Position numbers and translations under genes: made by a program
The notes under the pieces: model-generated
The model's database searches: none
What the model was told of the DNA's origin: nothing
What the model saw: only the letters and a program-made list of their open reading frames with translations
Shown here: positions 5,307-6,632 of the stretch, piece after piece
How positions within the stretch are numbered: position 1 is the first letter of the stretch
Layout: every line of letters begins with the position of its first letter
Assembly (NCBI GenBank): GCA_018714645.1
Contig: DVND01000018.1
Coordinates: 1 to 6,632 of the forward strand
From: Candidatus Avimonoglobus intestinipullorum
GTDB lineage: Bacteria > Bacillota > Clostridia > UBA1381
Direction of reading: 5' to 3'
Length of the DNA stretch: 6,632 nt

Positions 5307-5984
5307 TTGGCGGCAAAAGCCACTATTCCCGTAATGGCGGGGTATTTATTTTTGGGGATGGCGTTTGGGATTTTGCTGCATGAGAATGGATACGGCGCCT
5401 GGTGGGCGCTGCTGATGAGCGGCATTGTCTACGCGGGGAGCATGCAGTTTGTGATGATTGGGCTGCTGACCGGCCCGTTCAGTATTGCCCAGGCGGTGTT
5501 GGTGACGCTGAGCGTGAATGCGCGGCACCTGTTTTACGGCTTGTCCATGATTACAAAGTTTCAGAATATGGGTAAAAAAAAGCTTTATATGATTTTTTCC
5601 CTGTCGGACGAAACCTATTCGCTATTATGCGCCCAGCCGCCGGCGGGCGTGGAGGATGAAGCGGGATACGATTTCTGGGTCTCCCTGTTGGATCAGTTCT
5701 ATTGGATTGCCGGCTCCGTGCTGGGCGGGGTATGCGGCAAGTTTCTGCGGTTTGACACCACGGGGATCGATTTTGCCATGACCGCGCTGTTCGTGGTGAT
5801 TTTTGTGGAGCAATGGGAGAAGGCAAAAACCCATATCCCGGCGGCGGCGGGCGTGGGGATCAGCGTGCTGTGCGTACTGGTGTTTGGTGCGGAACGGTTC
5901 TTGATCCCTGCAATGCTGCTGATACTTTTGGCGCTGTTTGCGGCGCAGGACCGGATCAAAGGGGGTGTTTCCCGTGCGGCTTGA
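5307..5984 (+). CDS. azlC: AzlC, large subunit of a branched-chain amino-acid exporter
   Basis: Inner-membrane protein that, together with AzlD, exports branched-chain amino acids (known from azaleucine resistance in Bacillus). Counting from TTG 5307 there are 225 residues. The family signatures are AGYLFLGMAFGILL (11-24), YAGSMQF (42-48), NARHLFYG (71-78) and SDETYSL (100-106). Hydrophobic segments are visible at about 8-24, 34-53, 58-70, 131-146, 155-168, 178-194 and 197-213. The start is uncertain. TTG 5307 is the first accepted start codon but has no ribosome site. The best site, AAAGGG (5277-5282), sits 9 nt before an in-frame ATA at 5292, and reading from there gives KTLKLAAKATIP, which fits the usual family N-terminus beginning with Met-Lys. 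An in-frame ATT at 5286 is too close to the ribosome site. azlD overlaps the 3' end by 11 nt, so the two are coupled. Confidence 0.93.
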   Translation: MAAKATIPVMAGYLFLGMAFGILLHENGYGAWWALLMSGIVYAGSMQFVMIGLLTGPFSIAQAVLVTLSVNARHLFYGLSMITKFQNMGKKKLYMIFSLSDETYSLLCAQPPAGVEDEAGYDFWVSLLDQFYWIAGSVLGGVCGKFLRFDTTGIDFAMTALFVVIFVEQWEKAKTHIPAAAGVGISVLCVLVFGAERFLIPAMLLILLALFAAQDRIKGGVSRAA

Positions 5985-6309
5985 CTTTGGGCAATCCCTG
6001 CTGACCGTCCTGGCTGTTGCTGCGGTCACTTTTCTGACGCGGCTGCTCCCTTTTGCCGTATTCGGCGGAAAACGGAAGGCGCCCGCTTTTATCTCTTATC
6101 TGGGCGAATTTCTGCCTTATGCAATCATGGGCATGCTGGTGGTGTATTGCCTGAGGGGCGTGCAGGTGTTTCAATATCCTTACGGGCTGCCGGAAGCGCT
6201 CAGCGTCTTGGCGGTGATTGCGCTCCATAAGTGGCGGCACAATATGCTGCTGAGCATCGCCTGCGGGACGGTGTTGTACATGGTTTTGGTGCAAATGGTG
6301 TTTGCGTGA
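5974..6309 (+). CDS. azlD: AzlD, small subunit of a branched-chain amino-acid exporter
   Basis: Small hydrophobic partner of AzlC. The 111-residue product is typical in size for the family (about 100-110). Four membrane segments are visible at about 8-30, 45-61, 73-86 and 91-110, with family patterns TFLTRLLPF (19-27), LGEFLPYAIMGMLVVYCL (43-60) and KWRHNMLLSIACGTVLYM (86-103). Start: GTG at 5974, with AAAGGGGG (5958-5965) 8 nt upstream. A second in-frame GTG at 5965 overlaps that ribosome site, and the further upstream extension is inside azlC. The 11-nt overlap with azlC in another frame implies coupled translation. No strong intrinsic terminator follows directly. Confidence 0.92.
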   Translation: MRLDFGQSLLTVLAVAAVTFLTRLLPFAVFGGKRKAPAFISYLGEFLPYAIMGMLVVYCLRGVQVFQYPYGLPEALSVLAVIALHKWRHNMLLSIACGTVLYMVLVQMVFA

Positions 6310-6328
6310 GGGCGCAGAATCCCATTTT

Positions 6329-6340
6329 TTCCCGCGGGAA
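6329..6340. repeat. 12-bp perfect palindrome TTCCCGCGGGAA
   Basis: It lies 20 bases after the azlD stop. It has no loop and only flanking A/T-rich DNA, so it is a poor terminator but a plausible dimer-binding site. It partly resembles the core of the Bacillus Noc site (TTTCCCGGGAAA) with two extra central bases; the match is too weak to assign. Confidence 0.5.
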
Positions 6341-6373
6341 CAGAAAATACGGAATATATTGTGTATAGGAAAG

Positions 6374-6410
6374 AAAAAAATTAAAAAAAACGCAAGATAT
6401 TCGAAAAAAA
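6374..6410. promoter_or_regulatory. phased A-tracts upstream of a strong promoter
   Basis: A-runs at 6374-6380, 6383-6390 and 6404-6410 are centred about 9.5 and 20.5 bp apart, close to one and two helical turns. They end three bases before the -35 box at 6414. Such DNA is typically curved and can act as an UP element for RNA polymerase. The imperfect arms GCAAG (6392-6396) and CTTGC (6413-6417) frame the last tract. Confidence 0.5.
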
Positions 6411-6413
6411 GGC

Positions 6414-6442
6414 TTGCATTTTTAAAATTACTATGCTATAAT
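6414..6442 (+). promoter_or_regulatory. strong promoter of a short transcript
   Basis: TTGCAT (6414-6419), a 17-bp spacer and TATAAT (6437-6442) with TG one base upstream (extended -10). The predicted start is at about 6448-6450. No start codon or ribosome site follows before the terminator. Confidence 0.85.
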
Positions 6443-6447
6443 AATAA

Positions 6448-6525
6448 GCGTAGAAGGAAATTACACATTCTACCCTTTTATCCTATACATATCAAGCCTA
6501 AAAGCATCGGTGCCCGATGCTTTTT
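6448..6525 (+). ncRNA. candidate small RNA, about 78 nt
   Basis: A short transcription unit is bounded by a strong promoter and an intrinsic terminator with no ATG between them. Seen: a 5' hairpin GTAGAA (6450-6455) with TTCTAC (6468-6473), a central unpaired C/U-rich stretch TACCCTTTTATCC (6471-6483) and the 3' terminator hairpin (6500-6524). C-rich single-stranded segments of this kind are used by many Gram-positive small RNAs to pair with ribosome sites (known in general); that use here is inference. Alternatives are a leader with an attenuator for the gene beyond the right edge, although a second promoter at 6577 argues against dependence on it. I do not recognise a named RNA family. Confidence 0.6.
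6500..6525 (+). terminator. intrinsic terminator of the small RNA
   Basis: A perfect 11-bp stem, AAAAGCATCGG (6500-6510) with CCGATGCTTTT (6514-6524), has a TGC loop and ends in a run of five T (6521-6525). Confidence 0.9.
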
Positions 6526-6539
6526 CGTCTTTTATGGGC

Positions 6540-6565
6540 AAAGCGGCAGAACTACCGTTTTTTTT
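6540..6565 (+). terminator. second, weaker intrinsic terminator
   Basis: AAAGCGG (6540-6546) pairs with CCGTTTT (6555-6561), including one G-U pair, with an 8-nt loop and eight T in a row (6558-6565). It probably backs up the terminator 15 bases upstream. Confidence 0.5.
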
Positions 6566-6576
6566 CATCATATAGG

Positions 6577-6605
6577 TTGACAAAAAAATCCAATAGGTAT
6601 AAAAT
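6577..6605 (+). promoter_or_regulatory. promoter for a gene beyond the right edge
   Basis: A consensus TTGACA (6577-6582), a 17-bp spacer and TAAAAT (6600-6605), with a predicted start near 6612. Nested inverted repeats cover the -10 box and start: CCAATA (6590-6595) with TATTGG (6616-6621), and ATGT-T-ACAT (6604-6612). This is the layout of a repressor operator. The window ends in AAAAGGG, which may be the start of a ribosome site. Confidence 0.75.
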
Positions 6606-6632
6606 GTTACATGTGTATTGGAACGAAAAGGG

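Noticed and set aside
5966..5981. parS-like sequence TGTTTCCCGTG at the azlC-azlD junction
   Set aside because: Only one half matches the parS consensus; the other arm is not symmetric and the bases are explained by the azlC end and azlD start.
6362..6489. 9-bp inverted repeat TGTATAGGA/TCCTATACA around the small RNA gene
   Set aside because: The left arm is upstream of the promoter, so the arms are not in the same RNA; short and AT-rich enough to be chance in this region.
6302..6580. 92-codon open frame after azlD
   Set aside because: Its GTG start lies inside azlD, it has no ribosome site, it is Lys/Phe-rich from poly-A and poly-T tracts, and it crosses a promoter and two terminators.
1..6632. 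CRISPR array, tRNA, rRNA, insertion sequence or prophage genes
   Set aside because: No regularly spaced repeats, cloverleaf, rRNA segments or transposase/integrase motifs were found on either strand.

Overview
The window looks like a chromosomal segment of a Gram-positive anaerobe-type Bacillota (Clostridia-like). The reasons are strong AGGAGG-type ribosome sites, sigma-A promoters with near-perfect TATAAT boxes (several with an extended TGn element), the rsmG-noc pair typical of the region near the replication origin of Firmicutes, and coding DNA of medium GC set between AT-rich intergenic gaps. I cannot name the genus. Nothing marks the window as phage, plasmid or transposon: there is no transposase, integrase, tRNA, rRNA or CRISPR array.

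Layout. Positions 1-818 (minus) hold the first 272 codons of holB, the DNA polymerase III delta-prime clamp-loader subunit, which runs off the left edge. Its promoter lies back to back with that of rsmG (936-1670, plus), the 16S rRNA G527 methyltransferase. A 279-base gap then carries a promoter, a candidate structured leader RNA (about 1737-1861) and a GC-rich hairpin (1881-1927). These precede noc (1950-2759, plus), a ParB-family nucleoid-occlusion protein. A bidirectional terminator (2804-2839) separates noc from a convergent two-gene minus-strand operon: an AAA-type ATPase of the DUF815 family (5169-4009) is translationally coupled by an ATGA overlap to a secreted protein of unknown function (4012-2840). 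Divergent from that operon is azlCD (about 5292/5307-6309, plus), a two-component branched-chain amino-acid exporter. The last 320 bases contain no credible protein gene. They hold a palindrome, phased A-tracts, a strong promoter, a candidate small RNA of about 78 nt with its own terminator, a second weaker terminator, and a promoter firing off the right edge.

How it works together. The left half is housekeeping: replication (holB), ribosome maturation (rsmG) and coordination of division with the nucleoid (noc). The usual parA-parB pair that follows noc in Bacillus is absent, because noc ends at a terminator facing an unrelated operon. The most interesting parts are the non-coding ones. The noc leader has a 19-bp closing helix whose only two non-Watson-Crick positions are G-U wobbles on the plus strand, and it encloses a self-consistent branched fold. 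The free-standing small transcript at the right end has a C-rich unpaired segment. Two pairs of divergent promoters have -35 boxes only 3-6 bp apart, and azlC seems to begin with a non-standard codon.
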